A DNA stretch of 64,000 bases from Erythrocercus mccallii (Eukaryota > Chordata > Aves > Passeriformes > Dicruridae): the NCBI GenBank assembly GCA_013397435.1, contig VZRG01001472.1, positions 74,452 to 138,451 on the forward strand, read 5' to 3'. The notes under the pieces are model-generated. The model searched no databases. It was not told the origin of the DNA and saw nothing but the letters and a program-made list of their open reading frames with translations. This document shows positions 39,546-52,241 of the stretch, one piece after another. Position 1 is the stretch's first letter. Every line of letters begins with the position of its first letter. Position numbers and translations under genes: made by a program.

Positions 39546-41555
39546 GTAAGTTTTGTTCTTTTGAAGTGCCTTATATTGCAGATATGGTTGTCTCACTCTA
39601 TGTAAGCAATACTCATGTGACTGTTTAATTACAATTATATATAAATATGCATACATTTGATATTGTATGATTCATAGGAGCTTTAACTTAATTAGCACTG
39701 AAATTCTTAGGTTGTCCCTCTCAACAGTTCCCCAGCTGACCTTCCCTCCACTAAATGTACAATTCTGAGTATTAGCTTTGATTCTGTTGGGAAAAAAAAT
39801 CAATGAAGTTCCAAAACACAATTTTAATTGTATTATTTTCATTTCACAGTTATGCAGTCTTAGATGTTGTGGCTTCAGCCTATACAGCCTAAAAAGAACA
39901 AGAGCTTTTGTACAGAACAGGAAAATGTAAGCTTGAGGAGGAATGAGATCAGCAGTATCATCTCTCTGCATGTATAAAACATAATCAGCTATAATTGAGT
40001 GAGGTGTTCAGACAGCCTTTCCATACACTGGAGGGACATAGGGCATCTAAATGTCTAGATGTCTTTTCTAGGAAGAGATGGGCTGTAGATTTCTGCATTG
40101 GATTAGATAAATCCCACAAAACCTCACACTATGATTTCTTTTCGTACTAATTTCTATTTTGTGTGAATAATAATATTCAGACTACATGTGGGAGACAGAA
40201 AATAGTTTTGAATACAATATTACCAAAGTGTTGTATTTTCAGCCTTTAGTCTATATCATCAAGAACAAGCAATTAATGTTCCAAACGCTTCTCTATTGAA
40301 ATCTGTTGTATCACTAACAAAGGCAAAAATAAATAGCATAGTATGCACAGTGTCATTTGTATTAACTAAACATTAACTCACAGTTTCTTCTTCCAAGCTG
40401 CTGAGGACTTTTGCTGCAGTTCAGAGAGTGTGTGCAGTACTAGATTTTTAAGTCCCAGATCAACCACTGAAATACTAAGTAATTATAACTTCACTGCTAT
40501 TTTTTCATTACACATTCTGGCTAGGAACATACTCTTCTAACATTTAAGCACTAACATTTTTAATTTCAAATATGTTTATCTTCATTTACATATTTCATTT
40601 ACATACATTCATTTACACATTTATGTATGTGATATACACTTGCAGATTTGTTGTCCTCAATTTTAGTTGATTATATAATCTCTTGGTCATTTGATTACAC
40701 ATTTAATAAAAGATGATCCTTCCTTTTCATGCACATCTATTAATAAATGTGCAACAAAATAGAGAATTGTCCCTGAAGTGACTTAAATTCCATTATGATA
40801 GCAGAACTGTATATCTGAATAGAAGTGAAGGAAACAGTACTTGGTTCACCTGTGCAAAATCTAACACAATTTCCATTTTACTGGTTAAACTTTAAGCCTT
40901 ATTTTGTACTTTGTTGGACTTCATGAGGAACTTCATCTGCCCTGATATCTTCTAAGGGGACAATACTGTGGAGTATAAGATCTGCTTGAAGAGTCCCATG
41001 GGATAAAACCCTCGAGGGAAGGGCTTAAGAAAATCTATCACAGCTTCTAAGCTCAAGAGCCATTTGTCTCAAAGAGCGGACAAAAAATACCAACTGGCCT
41101 GTATGGATGATCAAGGCACTCCTGGCCAAATTAATAAAAAAAAAAGTATACTGACAGAGGGTGGAAGCAAGGACACGTAACCTGGCAGGAAATAGAGAGA
41201 CATTATCTGAGCATCTAGCAATAACTTTAGGAATGTCAAAGATCAAGTTGAATGTGTCAAGAAATTTGAAAGACATTAAAAAAGGGTTTCTATGAGTATG
41301 TAAGTGATAAGGAGAAGAGAAAGAAAAATGTAGTCCCATTTTAATGAGACTGGACATGGAAAAGTTTGAGGTCATAAATACTGCCTTTCAGTCTGTACTG
41401 GTAAGATTGTTCTTCAAAATCCACCCCCCTGGGGACCAGAGAAAAAATCTAAAGCAAGTAAAACACACCCTTGATGGATGAGACACATGTCAGGAAATAC
41501 TTAGACAAACTGGATATATGTATGCACATGGGCCCTCTTGGGATGCGCCCACAAA

Positions 41556-42030
41556 TCATAGCATTGTAGAATTTTATAGTCATTAAAGCTGAAAAAACCC
41601 TCTAAGATCGCTCTGTCCAAATGTTAAGATAGCACCACCATGTTCACTGCTCAATCATACCCCCATGTGCCTCTTCTACATACTTCATGAACAGTTCCAG
41701 GAGTGACAATTTCAACACTTCCTTGGGCAATCTATTCCAGTGCATGACCACCCTTTTAGTGAAGAAGTTTTTTCCTAATATCTATTCTAAACCTCCCCTG
41801 GCACAACTTGAAGCCATTTCCTCTCATTCTGTCGCTTGTAACTTGGTAAAAGAGACTGACCCCCACCTTGCTACAACCTCTTTTCAAGCAGCTGAAGAAG
41901 ATAACAAGGTTCCCTCTCATTCTTCTTCTTTCCAGCTTAACAACCCCAGCTCCCTCAGCTGCTCCTCATATGACTTGTGCTCCAGACCCTTCACCAGTTT
42001 TACTGCCTTTCTTTGGATATGCAAAGTGAG
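41556..42030 (-). mobile_element. CR1 LINE 3' end inserted into the CR1 at 40.9 kb
   Basis: In reverse: aatcatagcattgtagaatt (tail), gcaatctattccagtgcatg, cctctcattctgtcgcttg and tcagctgctcctcatatgac. The host CR1 reads up to GPLGMRPQ on the left and resumes with RELADVIA-like codons on the right, so the insertion removed little or no host sequence. Confidence 0.85.
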
Positions 42031-42541
42031 AGCTGGCAGACGTCATTGCAAAGTCACTGTCATTTAACATTAATAGATCATATTGATTAGCAAAAGCATC
42101 CAAAGAATGGAGGAGGGCAAATGTCACTTTTCAAGAAGAGCAAAAATGAAGTTGTGGAAAACTTTAAGCAGCTCACTGTTGCCTTGATCCTTAATTAAGG
42201 TAATGGAGCAGTTATCCTTGAAATCATGAATAACAAGAAAATTATCTGGAGTAATCAACATGGTTTCAGCAAGGGTTAGTCATACTTGACCAACTTCATA
42301 AACTTCCACAGTGAAATGACTGGCTTGTAGATGAGGGGTGACCATTGTGTATTGTCTACCTTGACATTAGCAAAGTTTTCTGCTTTGTGATCTTCCACAA
42401 GATCCTCACAAAAAAACCTGACAGAGTATAGGCTGGATGAGTAGATAGTGAGGTGAACTGAAAACTGGATGAGTGGCCAAGCCCAGATGAAGATGTTTGT
42501 CATGGAGCCAACCTTTACAAGAGTAACCAGGGGTGTACTCC

Positions 42542-42546
42542 AGGAG
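42542..42546. repeat. Target-site duplication, left copy (AGGAG)
   Basis: Matches 43201-43205 exactly. Confidence 0.8.
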
Positions 42547-43200
42547 TGTCACGATCCGCTAATGCAAGCGGGGGGTCGTGATGGTTCGTTTTAGGGATCT
42601 CAAAGCGCAAAAGACACAGCAGTAGGACAACTCAGTATGCTTAATCAAGAATGCACCTTTATTTAGTGCCAACAAATGCGATAGTGGAAGAGAAATAAAG
42701 AATAGAGAGAAAGATAGAGAAAGAGGGGAAGGGGATTATAGCTACCACCAGGAGGGATGAGTCCTCGAGGCCGACGATGCCCATAGACACGATCTTCTCC
42801 AGTGGGGTGATCACAAAGTTGCATTATCTGAGGAGTCTTCTTATAGCTCTTTTCGAAGCGACAGGCAGTTGGTCAAAAGGTGGAGGAAGTGGAGGGGGGG
42901 AGAAGGTGGTCAGCAGGTGCAGTGGTACAAAGCAGGGCATAACGCCCCAACGTGGTTGGAACAGGTATAGAACAAAACTAGGTTGTGGTCCAACCTAGCG
43001 TGTCCTTATCCATTGTTCCTTCATTGGTCTCCATGAGAATGCTTTGGTCCAGCAAGCATACCTGTGCAGACAATGGTCCCACCTCAGCCAGGCCAGGCTC
43101 CTGTGTAGGGTTTTTGCGTCTCTTAGGGTCTCAATCAGTGGGGTCCTCAGTCCTTGGAGACAGTCGTGAGGCAAATATCATCTTTGGACAGCCTCTGACA
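42547..43200 (-). mobile_element. Complete solo LTR with 5-bp target duplication
   Basis: 654 bp, flanked by AGGAG on both sides (42542-42546 and 43201-43205). On the minus strand it begins TGTCAGAGG and ends GATCGTGACA. A TATA-like CTATAAG lies near 42846-42840 and AATAAA at 42663-42658. The termini form a perfect TGTCA/TGACA inverted pair. It sits inside the reverse-transcriptase part of the CR1, whose frame is recognisable on both sides. A 5-bp duplication fits ERVL-type integration, but the family is not otherwise recognised. Confidence 0.88.
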
Positions 43201-43205
43201 AGGAG
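43201..43205. repeat. Target-site duplication, right copy (AGGAG)
   Basis: Matches 42542-42546 exactly. Confidence 0.8.
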
Positions 43206-43523
43206 TCAATAGGATCCAGTGCTTTTTAACTTCTTCATTAGTGATCTGACCTATGGGGCAAAGTGCACCCTCATAAAGTTTGCAAAAGACACAAGGATGG
43301 GAGGATTGGCTCCACAGGATTGTCCTGCCACCCAGAGGGTGCAATACAGGCTTGAGAAATGGGCTGACATGAGCCTCAAGAAGTTCAACAAGGGGAAGTG
43401 CCAAATGTTGCATCTGGGGAGGAATAACCCCATGCACCATTGGATATCTTGGGCTGATCAGCTGGTATGCAGCTTTGCAGGGAAGAACCTGGGGATCTTG
43501 GTGAGCATGAAGTTGAATGTGAG

Positions 43524-43558
43524 AATTAATTAATTAATTAATTAATTAATTAATTAAG
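43524..43558. repeat. AATT microsatellite inside the CR1
   Basis: About eight AATT units, with agttgaatgt on both sides (43511-43520 and 43557-43566), so the tract lies within a short local duplication. Confidence 0.85.
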
Positions 43559-45283
43559 TTGAATGTAAGCACTATGACCTTGCTCATAGAAGGTATATGC
43601 CTGGGCTGCATCATGAGGTGCTTTGTCAGCAGGTCAAGGAAAGTGATGCTTTCCCTCAGCTATACCTGTGGGACCATGTCAGGTTCTGGTCTCCCCAGGA
43701 AGAGAGACATGGACATGCTGGAGAGAGGACAGTAAAGACAATAAGATGATTAAGGGACTGGAGCATTTCTTCCATGAGGAAAGGCTGAGGAAGCTGAAAC
43801 TCTTCAGCATGAAAAAGAAAGGCTCAGAGAGGGATCTTATCAATGTATATAAACATCTGAAGGGAGAGTGTACAGAAGATGGAGCCAGGCTCTTTTCAGT
43901 AGTGCTCAGTGACAGAACTAGAGGCAAGGGACACAAAGGGAAGCACAGATGCTGCTGTCTGAACCTCAGGCAATACTTTATAACTGTGCGAGTGACTGAG
44001 CACTGCCAAAGATTGATCATGGGGGTTATGGAATCTCCATCCTTGGAGATATTCAGAAGCCATCTGTACATGGTTCAGTGAAACTGCCTCAGGGTGTTCC
44101 TGCTTGAACAGGGGGATTGGACAAAATGACCTTCAGAGGTCACGTCCAATCTCAACCTTTCTGTGACTGTGAGGACTTATTTAAATGATATATATTACTG
44201 GAAAACACTTTTAAAAAAATCTCTATTTTATCACACAATGAGATATTATATAATGGCATTTCCATTGAAGCATTTTTTTTAAAAAAAGAAATGTCATAAT
44301 ATTACACATTAGATGTAAGTCATTACCAAATGTACTGAATATATTTTCTGATTTTTCAGAGTATAAACCACAAACAATTAATAAAAGGCTGTTTAAACTT
44401 AGAAAAATGTTATTACTACTCTAGCAGTTACAGTTTCATAGTCTCTGAGGGTTTATGATCCTGGGATATTTTCCAGTACAAAACAGATTTTAACTTCAGT
44501 CATAACTGCATGTTATGAATCAGTGATTTGTATCTCTTTGTACAACTAAAACCCCCACATTCATTCTTATCTTATTTTTGTGTTTGTTATGTTGTTTCTC
44601 TGTCATTTAGCTTTTTAACAATTCCAGATGTACTCCATTTTTCCTCATAAATAATAAATTCACATTCAGATGAAATATAAAAGTATCCTCAACTGCCTAT
44701 AAAAAAACCTCAAACATGTCAAACTTTGAAGTTTGCAGTATGATTTTAAAAATTAAATTAGTAAGTTTTTAAACTTTTTTAACTTTTGGTCATGTGGTGA
44801 CCCCCTATATTGCCATCTTCTGGTTCAGTCCTCCTGATGTAGCATAATACTTCAGAGTAATTCCCAGTTCACATTCAGATTAATTCCTAGTCTATTCTTT
44901 CTCCTATATCTTTATATTAACTCTATTTCAATACATTAATATTCAGCGTCAAATAATTCCAGATTTCATGATAACTAGTATGTTTAAATAAATAGCAGTT
45001 TGTTTTTTTCTGGTTTAATGGAATCCCTTCTTAGAATTACTTATAAACAAATCTGTATTTATCTAAACATGTCCTTCATAAAACTGTTTTCTGTTTAGAT
45101 GACCACAAAAATGTGAAGGCAGTTACTGAGAACTCTAAGCAGATAGGCAATGTTGCCTCATTGGTTTCTCCTGGGGGGTTGTATCTATACAATATTGATT
45201 GTAGAGTTAAGATTTGGGAAATCTCTTCATTCTGAATATATACTGTACCCCACATAGCAAAATATGATCCATCATTGCTTCAC

Positions 45284-45815
45284 TTTTGTTTTTCTCCCGG
45301 TAGCTTCAGTTGGTCTCGGCTGCCTTGGTTGTTCCTGGATGGGAGGTGCACTTACGTACCCACTGCCCAAGCAACTCCAGCTGGCTCCCAGGCACAGGCA
45401 ATACTTAGCAAGCTTAGTTATAGTGATATACAGCTCTTAGTAGTGATCAGCTCTTTTGCAGTGATTCTCAGCTCATAAGCTTGCTAAGGTGCCTTGGCAG
45501 ACGCAGGGAGAGAGAGGAGAAGCGCTGTATGAGGTTACACAGATGAATCTTTATTGGCATTCTCCGCGAAGGGTTTCAGGGACAGCTCTTCTACCAAGCT
45601 GGGGAAAAAGTGGGGTTTTTATAGGGTACTGAGGTTTTGAGAGGTGGTCCAATGGTGTGAGTCAGGGTAGAAAGTGACCTATTGTCTTACAGGGAGATAA
45701 GAGAGGGTCCGAGTGCGGAAGAGGGGCTATTTGGCCTGGTCACCATGACTAGGCATTTCTGTGCTTTTAGGTGACTGATCGCCAGAGAGGCCTACCAGGC
45801 CTCATGGCTGCAACA
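45284..45815 (-). mobile_element. Solo LTR
   Basis: About 530 bp, antisense to EYS. On the minus strand it starts TGTTGCAGCCATGAGG, has a TATA-like CCCTATAAAAACC (45625-45613) and AATAAA (45555-45550), and ends near GGGAGAAAAACA. CTTCAC occurs at 45816-45821 and again at 45278-45283, three bases away from the expected left terminus, so it is a likely but imperfect target duplication. No internal region is seen. It differs from the other LTRs in the window. Confidence 0.78.
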
Positions 45816-46192
45816 CTTCACCTGTGTGTTATTAATAATTAACTGTATTAAAGCTCATCACTAAGTAGATCTCACAGTGAGTTTTTACATTCATGTATTC
45901 TATATGCCATACTCTTCAGCATTTTTCTTTTTGCTGAAAAAGAAAAAGTAAGAAAAAAGAAAGAGAAAAATGGCATCTAAGCTTTTTTAAATCATTACAC
46001 TTCTTTAAATTTCTGTGCTTTTTTGTTTACTTTTCTATTCTGCAAATACACAGAAGTCCATGTGATATCTGGAGTCTGAGGAAATATTTAGTGTTTGTAT
46101 TTTCAGTACATTATTAATTGGTTTTACATTTATTGGATGTTTTTAAATAGTTTCCCCCGTCTGTAATAGGTGTGAATAGTATATCCTCCATT

Positions 46193-47100
46193 GTAGGGAC
46201 AGAATTTGTGGTGATTGGGAATGAGGCTGCAAGCAAGCCTCATCCCTAATGGGTTACAACTGTGAAGGACAGGTGAACAGTATTAAAGGCAATGGAACAT
46301 GGAATGATTAAGTGTACTGACCAATCACAAAAGGGTAGAGAGGGCTTACAGGTATTATACATGTAAACATTTTACAGTACACGTACACCTGTAAAATGAA
46401 GGGTAGAAAAGGGTGTACTGCTTAGAGCCTTTGGTGTTAGTTATACCTTCTTTGTTACTCTATGCTGTCAAGTAAAACAAATCTTGAAGGAGAGTACTTG
46501 AAGTTATGTGAAAGCAAATCCATTTTGACACAAGTAAGTTTAAGAAGACTTAATCCCTTATACAAATCAAGTCTAGAACAGCTGATGGACACCTAAACAC
46601 AATATGAAGATTGAATGTGTTTCAGGGAGCAGCAAGATCAAGGCTGCTCCATGACAGGAATCACAAACTAGAATCCAAGTTAGCCTCAGTGCAACATTGC
46701 CATAAGTAAGCAAGGCACAGTTCTGCAGCATCTAAACAGCGAAGTCGGAACCAGTGTCTGGTAGCAGGGTCCCTGACAAGCCCCAGAAAGCACAAGCAAT
46801 GGACCAGATCCAAGGTCCAGCTAGGAAAGCAAGTTAGAAGCAGCAGGAGACAGAACCAGAGACAAATCTGGTTTGTACATACAAGCGAGCCATCCAAAAA
46901 GAAAAAAAAATCCTTACAAGATCTCTTGAGACAGCAAGGAAGGCAGGATTGGAAACCACAACATCTACAGAATAGTTCAGGCCAGATCAGGGTACCCACA
47001 GCTGAACTCATTGACAATGGGCACGGTGTGTAGGAGGGACCTCGGTGGGTCTGCTTCAGTCAACTTGGGTATATTAGTGCTCTCAGGGCTCTGATAGCTG
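46193..47100. repeat. Unclassified repeat-like stretch
   Basis: It starts with a possible TG terminus (tgtagggacagaatt) and a U3-like part with ccaatcac, followed by GC-richer sequence around 46640-47060 that stands out from the AT-rich surroundings. No terminus, duplication or coding match could be fixed. It could be an old LTR with part of its inner region, or unrelated sequence. Confidence 0.3.
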
Positions 47101-48045
47101 CTTTATAGGAATTGCCTGAAACAGGGTCATCTGGAAAAATGAAATCATTAGTTTTGCTGACAAAAGAAGGCAATCAAGTTCATTTTTTTTCCCACATCCA
47201 TTCTGCATTTGAAAAACCTGCTTCCATTTCCGTTCATAAAGTTCCTATCTTGATAGGACTAGACTATCCTAGGATGGGTAGGAAGCACAGCTCGTCTGCT
47301 CCCACATTTCCACCACTCATCAAGGCTGGGCTGGATTTGCAGCTCAGAGCGTTGGGTAGTGCAACCTTTTCAGGGGCTCTGGCTGGCTTTTTCTGCTAGG
47401 GAAGATTGATTATTGCTGGCACATTGTGCCAATGCAGCCTGTCAGATGTACCATGTAATCCCATGGACACAGATGAGCTGGACTCTGGGCAGTTTATACT
47501 TGAAGAGTCACAGACTTTCTCTGAGTTAAAATCTTTCATGGATCTAAAAGGATGGAGTGGTTCGATACATCATATAAATTACTTTCAATCTGTAATAGGT
47601 GTTCACAGAAAGGATTAATCTATATGAGGTAAATAAAAATTAGATTTGATTTGGATTTTTAACTACTTCAATATCTTACACAGAAAAGACCTTGAACAAA
47701 ATTAGAAAATGACCAAGTATGTAGAACAACAAACTTGAGAAAAATAAATGTCTGTCAAGTTCACTAAAGCCTGACCTGGACTGTCTTTTTTTCCATAACC
47801 GCATTTTCTGCAAAGTCAGCAGAAGCATTACTCAGCTTGATACATCTCTTATCTAACAGAATGGCTTATGTTGCTTAGCAAGCAACAAAATTATACAGCT
47901 TCTTATCAGGTACATGACTGGAATGCTTTGCAATTGTACACATTTTCTAAAAGGGTGAACAGTAAGATGAGTGTTGTGAAGAAAATCCTCACATACACTG
48001 TTAATATTTTGGCAGCTTCTTTAACTTAATAAAAACCTTGTGGTT

Positions 48046-48088
48046 TGGGGGGTTTTTTGTTTGTTTTTTTGTTTGTTTGTTTGTTTTT
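48046..48088. repeat. GTTT-rich simple repeat
   Basis: A run of GTTT units with T-rich interruptions. Confidence 0.75.
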
Positions 48089-50476
48089 CTCTTAAATAGT
48101 ACTTCATTAAGTTTACATTAATCAGAATTTAAAATCATTTGCTTTTCATATGATCTTGGAATAGAAGGATTAATTTTATGTCATGAATATCTCCTCAAGC
48201 AAGGAATTTTACTTCAAAAAATATTCTTATACATCCTTTTCTTAGTTGTGGTCATTCTGCGCATTTAGATTGTCAAACTTTATATTTCATTTTGCCTAGA
48301 AAATGAAAGGTATAAATAGTAAAGAAAATTTGTATTTTGATCTTTTTGCATGTGTTTTGTGATTCAGACAGAAATGTTATAGTGGTGGTGGCACTTAATA
48401 AGAGATACTTTAAATATAATATGTATTATGTTAAGAAAATAAACACTCAAATTATTTCAGTTTTATTCTAATTTCTGAAAGAATTTCAGACACTTATTGT
48501 AATGTCTGAATATTATATCTGAGAACCCCTCAGTTTTGTGGATATCCTACAAAATCTAACAATATTTCAATAAGTTCAGATAAAGTGCAAAGAAATGTCT
48601 CTAAATTAAGCAGAAAAAAGACATCCAAATTTTGAAAGGTACAAACTTTAAATGTAGTGATCTTACAGAGTTACATTTTTGAAGGTAAGGAATATTCAAT
48701 TAGACTTCATCCATTAAACTTATGAAACTTAATTTTTTTGTCATCTTTCGTCTGCAGTTATATTTACCTGAGAATTTCAGAGTTCCTTTATTTGGTAAAA
48801 TAGCATGACTATTTTAAAGAGAATAAGTGATATCAGTAACACTGGAGGAGGATGAAAAATATCTTTGCCAGTTTTTTTAGCATTCACCTTCTCAGGTCCT
48901 TATGCTCTTCTCAACACCTTTGTGCTCCTGCAGAACAATGTTTTGTGTGCCATCAATGTGCTGGTAGAAAATGTTGCTGCTAAAGACCAGGCAATGCAAT
49001 TTGCAAAAGTGACAGACTTTCCTGTAATTGTCTGTTATATATTTGAGAACACTGCAATTTTATACAGCATAAAGTATTCTATAGCATTAATAGAAGTAGA
49101 GTTGGCTCATGGTAATTTTTAACATTCTCTTTGTACTTCAGAATTGGTGATATGATGCCTTTAAAGTGTATAGGAACTCAGACCTTGAGCTATGATTTAT
49201 TAAATAGCTAATTAAATATTATGTTTTACTAGTAATTATGTTTGGATATCTTGTATTAATTTCAATCTTAAAAGCATAAACCAAAAAAAAAATTACATTA
49301 ACAGACTTTGATGTTGAAAGTAATTTGTAACCAATTAAGAATTTTTATCTGACTTTCAAAGAAGGTTCTCATCATACATTTCAAATGTGTAGTTGAGAGG
49401 AGATGCATACTGAAAACAAAAAAGGCTTCTCTGTATCTGTTCAGCTTTTTTCATGTCTCAAATACTCAGAAAATATGATCTCACAATAGCTTCATAGATT
49501 CTTTGATTCTCTCTGAAATATTTCTAAAATACTGCCCACATATTACCTTTGTACTATCTAAATTCCCCCTTGCCTATTATCTTAGATATCATCAGTATAT
49601 GCGGATCTCATTCCATTATTTCCCTTAAAACTGCATTTACTTTAACCTTTAACAATTTGAGGGAGTTGAAAGAATCTGTTTCAATAAGTTTTTCCAGTAC
49701 ATGCTTCAGCTTGCCTGTGGCTTGTGGCCAGATAATTTCCTTCTGCAGGAAACCCTGTGTTATTTGTGCCTATCCACCTGCCTTTCCAGAGGAAGAGAAC
49801 AGATGTCAATGCATTTTTGTTTATCCCCCTCAAAAGAGACCCACCATAATCAGGGATCTGGACTGGAAAGCATAAGGAATGCAAAATACCAGAATTATAT
49901 AGTGCTATTACCTTATCAGCATTTCAAAGAAAATTCTTTAAAAAATTAAAGGACTTAGAAATTAATTTATATGTTGCCCAGTCTTTGCTGTAATGCTCAC
50001 TGTTGTCATGACATATGTTAGACAGCACTCAGCAGCTGTTCTTAGCAGAAAGCTTTTTTATTTACTGAGTTACTTGTACTCTCCCTGGACTATGCTTTTT
50101 CTCCCTCCTTTCATCTATATATCTTCAAATCTTATGGAAAATGTAGAGCATATTTAGAGGCAGGAAAAAAAAATAGGAGCTCTTCTATCACAAGTTTATG
50201 TGTGTAAGAGAATCTTGGTGCTTCATTTCTCCAATGAAGATCTTTTGTATCTAGTAGATACAGGTTTTGAGAGCCAAGAGTCTTGGTTCATATGATTCTA
50301 TGAGAGGGCATGTAGGTGTGCTGCAGAGAAGAGCCCAAATTATTTTCACCATGCAGAGAATTCAGAGGTATATCAGCATTTGGCTTCTTGATACACAGAA
50401 AGACCAGCATGTTTTCCACACTGCTAACTTGTTTTAAGTACTGAATATGATTTACCTCCATGTTCCTATGGCTGGA

Positions 50477-51537
50477 TGTGGTGGGTTGGCTCTGGCTGGA
50501 CACCAGGCACTCACCAAATCGCCTCTAACCTTCCTCTCAGCAACTGTACAGGGGAGAGAAGATATACCAAAAGGTTCATGGGTTGCGACAAGGAGAGATC
50601 ACTATCACAGAATAACATCACAGGCAAAAAAGACTAAAATTAGATATATTAATTGAATTTATTGCTAATAAAATCAGAGCAGGATAATGAAAGGTAAAAT
50701 AAAACCTTTAAAAACATCTTCCCCCACCCAGCCCTCTTTTCCAGCTCTACCTGCTCTCTGCTAACAGGGAGACAGGATCTGGGGGTTATAGTCAGTTCAT
50801 CGTCTGTGGCTTCTCCTGCTGCTCAGGGAGAGGAATCCTTTCCCTCTTTCATCATGGGATCCTTCCAACAGGAAAGAGTTCTCCATAACTTGTCCAACAT
50901 GGGTCCATCCCACAGGAAATAGTTTCTCACAAACTACTTCAGCATGGGTTATTCTTCCATATTCTGCTCCAGTGTGGTCCCCCACATGGTGACAAGTCCT
51001 CCCAGGAACCCCGCTCCAGTGTGGGCTCCTATGTCCATGTGTCTGCAGGTCCCTGCCAGGAACCTGTTCCAGCATGGACCTCCCACAGGTTCACAGCTTC
51101 CTTTCAGGCATCCACTTGCTCTGACGTGGGTCTCCTCCCAGGGCTGCAGGTGGATCTCTTCATCCCCTGGCCCTCCATGGGCTGCAGGGGCACATCTGCC
51201 TCACCATGGGCTGCATCACGGGCTGCAGGGGAATCTCAGCTCTGGCACCTGGACCATCTCCTCTCCCTCCTTCTGCACTGACCCTGGTGTCTGCAGAGCC
51301 ATTCTGCTCACATGTTCTCACTCAGCTGTTCTCTGGCTGCAGTTTCACCTGCACAAGAACTTTTCTTCCTTCTTCTTAAATGTATTCTCATAGAGGCATT
51401 ACCACCTTCTCTGATTGGTCCACCCAGCCTTAGCAAGCAGCATATCTGTCTTGGACTTGGCTGGTATTGGCTTTCTTGGACTTGGAGGGCAGAAGCCACC
51501 CTTGTGCTCCTCCCTCTACCAAAACCTGGCCACAACA
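50477..51537 (-). mobile_element. LTR, family B
   Basis: About 1.06 kb, antisense to EYS, and the sister of 30455-31456. The left edge TGTGGTGGGTTGGCTCTGG is the reverse of the avian LTR end that finishes ...AACCCACCACA. AATAAA lies on the minus strand at 50663-50658. The U3 start is at about 51537 (tgttgtggccaggttttgg on the minus strand). The body carries the shared GC-rich stretches (gggctgcaggggcacatctg, ggctgcaggggaatctcagc). No target duplication was recognised, and there is no internal region. Confidence 0.8.
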
Positions 51538-52241
51538 AACACAATTATTTCCTGGAGATAGCTTTTCCTGTTACATATCAAAGCAATCCCTTTTGTAGAT
51601 TACAAATATACAAAATTTCACTATACTTCCTAGATTTGCTCTTAATTATTTCATCCCCTTTTATCTGTATTTTGCCTCATTAAATGTTCTTTAGTGATTT
51701 AATCTTATTCCTTCTTTGTATTACATGGATGAAGAGAAATGTCCAATATTACAGTTCTGACAACTTGCTGTAGAACATAGGCTGAACTGTTCTATTACAA
51801 ATAAATATCTGTAAATTAGTGCTGGCCTGATTTTCATATGCAATGATACTTCAAAATTCTGTTTCAAAGGTGTCAGAGAGCGAAATGGAAGAGAATTATT
51901 GACAAAACCAGACAAAAAATTGCTTGAATGCTGTAGATTTGTATACTGGAAAAAAAAAGCTTCAGGATTATGTTTAACCTCAGTATGAAAGCTTTCTATT
52001 TTCCTGATTGCAATGCTTCCAACTTTGCCTGTCAAAATGGAGTGCTCTGTAACCAATGAAGCAGAAAAATTCATGACACACAGGGCGTCTATCAGTAGTC
52101 CTGTGTATGCAGTGTATCATGGCCAGTGGGGTCACCACATAGACTGTGACAACCTCACAGACTTTTTCATTACAAATATATCTCTATGATTTGAACGTGT
52201 CAGCACATTTATCCTTTTTTTATTTAAATTCAAATTTTCAG

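Larger units (their letters stand above)
40900..44165 (+). mobile_element. CR1 LINE, long copy split by two later insertions
   Basis: The plus strand follows CR1 ORF2 in order. It has the linker (KSPMG near 41.0 kb, KGFYEYVSDK near 41.3 kb) and the reverse-transcriptase start (LDKLDICMHMGP near 41.5 kb). Then come VRxLADVIAK-like sequence after a break, NQHGFSKG near 42.26 kb, CTLIKFAKDT near 43.27 kb and CQMLHLGRNNP near 43.42 kb. The 3' region follows, ending at gaggtcacgtccaatctc near 44.15 kb. It is interrupted by a minus-strand CR1 (41556-42030) and an LTR (42547-43200). Many stops and frameshifts show it is dead. The left edge is approximate. Confidence 0.85.
39546..52241 (+). other. 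EYS: EYS intron E-F, 12.7 kb, repeat-rich
   Basis: A GT-AG intron. It contains the nested CR1/CR1/LTR block (40.9-44.2 kb), solo LTRs at 45284-45815 and 50477-51537, an unclassified repeat-like stretch at 46193-47100 and a GTTT-rich tract at 48046-48088. The segments 39.6-40.9, 44.2-45.2, 47.4-50.4 and 51.6-52.2 kb show nothing I recognise. Confidence 0.85.

Noticed and set aside
43219..44081. Plus-strand frames at 43219-43533 and 43668-44081 as genes
   Set aside because: They are pieces of the decayed CR1 reverse-transcriptase end and 3' region.
30455..51537. The two family B LTRs as the ends of one provirus
   Set aside because: The 19 kb between them holds two EYS exons and unrelated repeats, with no retroviral genes, primer-binding site or polypurine tract seen.
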